Assembly: GCA_015060485.1 (NCBI GenBank)
Contig: SUYI01000004.1
Coordinates: 1 to 64,000, forward strand
Origin: Prevotella sp.
Lineage (GTDB): Bacteria > Bacteroidota > Bacteroidia > Bacteroidales > Bacteroidaceae
Direction of reading: 5' to 3'
Length of the DNA: 64,000 nt
A model generated the notes under the pieces. The model did not search any database. It saw nothing but the letters and a program-made list of their open reading frames with translations, and was not told the origin of the DNA. The translations under genes were made by a program, and so were the position numbers. Positions 62,519 through 64,000 of the stretch are shown here, in pieces; position 1 is the stretch's first letter; the number at the start of each line of letters is the position of its first letter.

Positions 62519-62547
62519 TTCCCGGGATTCATGTGAGTCTCGGGATT
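62519..62547 (+). terminator. Terminator of the secreted-protein module
   Basis: TCCCG-GATTC and GAGTC-CGGGA form an imperfect 10 to 11-base stem with an ATGT loop, followed by a run of six T. Confidence 0.85.
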
Positions 62548-62549
62548 TT

Positions 62550-62640
62550 TTGCTATTGTCTGTCATCATTTTTAAGTTCTATTTCTCCACAAAGATAGCA
62601 ATAATCGTTGAAACGGAAAAGAAATTTCCATTACTCTTTT
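62550..62640 (+). repeat. Flanking repeat, right copy
   Basis: Matches 60251-60341 over about 90 bases with a few substitutions, same orientation, immediately after the terminator of the module. Confidence 0.85.
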
Positions 62641-62642
62641 AG

Positions 62643-62849
62643 TTATTTGCTCATACGATAAGTGTGCTTGCTGATGCGATAGGTGGCAAGGAGAATGGCG
62701 GCCATCAGCAATATCAAGATGAAAAGAATAATCGGCCCTGCCTCCATGAGGGAAATCTCCATGTCACCAAAGCCAAATGTTAAATTTACGTTTTCTTCGC
62801 TATATCCCGACAATAAACCTATCGTGACGAGAGGAATTAACATCAACAA
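62643..62849 (-). CDS. Small membrane protein, 68 aa
   Basis: Two hydrophobic segments (LMLIPLVTIGLLSGY and AGPIILFILILLMAAILLA) flank an acidic extracytoplasmic loop; the end is basic (YRISKHTYRMSK). A different frame with ATG at 62884 runs 27 codons across the same start area. It lies 30 bases after the beta-propeller gene on the same strand and is probably co-transcribed. Function unknown. Confidence 0.55.
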   Translation of the reverse strand: MLMLIPLVTIGLLSGYSEENVNLTFGFGDMEISLMEAGPIILFILILLMAAILLATYRISKHTYRMSK

Positions 62850-62879
62850 GACTGTCAGGTAACTTTATGAATTCGTTTT

Positions 62880-64000
62880 TCATTTCCCTTCAGTGTCGAG
62901 AAGTAATATCCTGCCGTACTTGTCGAAGAAGACGAACTGGGTGTACTGCTCGTTCAGTGGCCATACATAGAGTGCAGCATAGTTATCGTTGAACATCACG
63001 TCTTGCAGCCACTCGTTGTCAGTAGTCATCAGTGCCACGTGTGTTTTAGTGTTTCTTGAGTAGTATCCCGTGTCGCCGGTATAGGTTACAAACAACTTGT
63101 CGTCGTCGATGAAGTAGAAACCGGTAGGATAGTATTCCGTACCCTCGTCGTGCATCGTGTGTACCCATTCTATCTGTCCCTGGGCATCCACCTTGACAAT
63201 CATGGAAACAGGGTAATAGGTTCCTGTCCATAGTTCATAATTCCCCAGGAAGTATGTGTTGCCATTCTTGTCTCTGACAGACTGAACAAAACCATAGGCG
63301 TAGCCCAAGTCCCTGTATTCTGAACTGTCTGTGGATATGCCGACAATCTTACCTTCTGCGTCGAAGGTGATAGCCACCATCGTTTCATCGCCTTTCTTAC
63401 CCATAGCTACAACTCTGCTGTCAGCCATCTCGTGAACTGCATACAGTTCGTCAGCCTGTTCGCCTTCCTCCTGATTTATCAGTTGGCCATTGGCATCTAA
63501 GCGTGCACAAAAGTAAGTGTATGGTGTCTCACTTCTACCCACAACAACCATACCGCCATCCTTACATGCATAAGCCGCATTGATGTAGCCTTCCTTAAGA
63601 TTCGGAGTATATTTGTATAGTACGTCTCCCGTCTCGGGATTAACCTTATATGCCGTGTAGTATGACCATGCTGCGATATTACCTTCCTCAGAAACTGATG
63701 CATGGATAGCTGCTATGTTACTTCTCCATTTCACCCGTCCGTCGGCATCAGTACGACGCAGGCGGTAGTCTTCGTCGGAATAATGATAATATCTGTGCGT
63801 AAAGTCGAGGAAGTCGCCTCCTGGAAGTTGTCTGATATAGCTGATTTCCTCCTCGTTGTTCCCGTAGAGGTCCATCTCGCGCCATCCGATGACAGAGGCA
63901 TAAGACTTGAGCGTGGTGAATGTCTGCTCCTTTTTAAGGACCTTAACACCGTCAAAGGCAGTAATCTCCAAATGGTATTGTGTGTTTGGCGTCAAAGCAC
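62880..64000 (-). CDS. Beta-propeller-type secreted protein, 5' end outside the window
   Basis: The reading frame is open to the window edge, so the start is missing. At least 371 residues are visible. The first part (TPNTQYHLEITAFDGVKVLK) is the end of a fibronectin-III-like domain; the rest has propeller-like blades of about 45 residues (RLRRTDADGRVKWRSNIAAI, KVNPETGDVLYKYTP, RLDANGQLINQEE, ITFDAEGKIVGI, KVDAQGQIEWVHTM), as in PQQ-like or delta-60-type repeats. Function unknown; likely extracytoplasmic. Confidence 0.8.
   Translation of the reverse strand, partial: ALTPNTQYHLEITAFDGVKVLKKEQTFTTLKSYASVIGWREMDLYGNNEEEISYIRQLPGGDFLDFTHRYYHYSDEDYRLRRTDADGRVKWRSNIAAIHASVSEEGNIAAWSYYTAYKVNPETGDVLYKYTPNLKEGYINAAYACKDGGMVVVGRSETPYTYFCARLDANGQLINQEEGEQADELYAVHEMADSRVVAMGKKGDETMVAITFDAEGKIVGISTDSSEYRDLGYAYGFVQSVRDKNGNTYFLGNYELWTGTYYPVSMIVKVDAQGQIEWVHTMHDEGTEYYPTGFYFIDDDKLFVTYTGDTGYYSRNTKTHVALMTTDNEWLQDVMFNDNYAALYVWPLNEQYTQFVFFDKYGRILLLDTEGK

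Noticed and set aside
62550..62640. Flanking repeats considered as insertion-sequence ends
   Set aside because: They are direct, not inverted, and no transposase or target duplication is present between or beside them.

Overview
The window comes from a Bacteroidota chromosome, most likely Prevotella or a close relative. The evidence is the recurring TAnnTTTG promoter element, a BspA-type leucine-rich-repeat protein, a PorT-like protein of type 9 secretion, secreted proteins ending in a short KGLYIxNGKK tail, and families typical of the order (DUF3822, DUF4831, periplasmic-sensor histidine kinases). No rRNA, tRNA, transposase or CRISPR array was seen.

Layout. (1) 1-7.7 kb is an AT-rich accessory block. 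On the minus strand it holds a compact RiPP-like locus: an 86-residue protein, a radical SAM/SPASM enzyme with an N-terminal PqqD-like domain, a 34-residue precursor-like peptide (5447-5551), a hairpin, an M42 peptidase and a Cys-rich U32-like protein. A zinc-ribbon protein, a 50-residue membrane peptide, a C-tail-anchored protein, a small LRR protein and a macro-domain protein follow in the same direction. (2) 7.9-24.7 kb is signalling and surface: a Ser/Thr kinase with its regulator, a BspA-like surface protein beside a Kelch-AraC regulator (both preceded by the same palindrome at the same distance), a Cache/PP2C operon and two large periplasmic-sensor histidine kinases, one lacking its phospho-acceptor His. 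RsmD, a DUF3822 protein and a 29-residue membrane peptide follow. (3) 24.7-37.8 kb is housekeeping: RecD-like helicase, RmuC, phosphopantetheinyl transferase, a zinc peptidase, an Xpt-PreA fusion, ferredoxin, PorT, a split 5'-nucleotidase, L19, a stand-alone AICAR transformylase and a GH53 galactanase. (4) 37.8-45.8 kb is an eight-gene minus-strand ABC/efflux operon with its GntR regulator and a probable operator. (5) 46-60.1 kb: a TPR histidine kinase, NadK, PdxJ, a DJ-1 protein, IspD, RecG, an M23/LysM peptidase, Obg, Adk, Hpt, Nnr and two proteins of unknown role. (6) 60.1-64 kb: a secreted protein plus a 58-residue peptide bracketed by a direct repeat, a small membrane protein, and a beta-propeller protein cut by the window end.

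Across the window there are many short degenerate tandem 'word' repeats (TTCAAAG, GGTAAAAA, GAGGTAAGA, AACTCAGA, ACTAGT and others). They lie in gene junctions and also in frame inside conserved genes (ispD, the helicase, rmuC, Xpt-PreA, the GH53 gene) and in several signal peptides. This and the RiPP-like locus are the most unusual content. All assignments come from reading the sequence; no database search was made.
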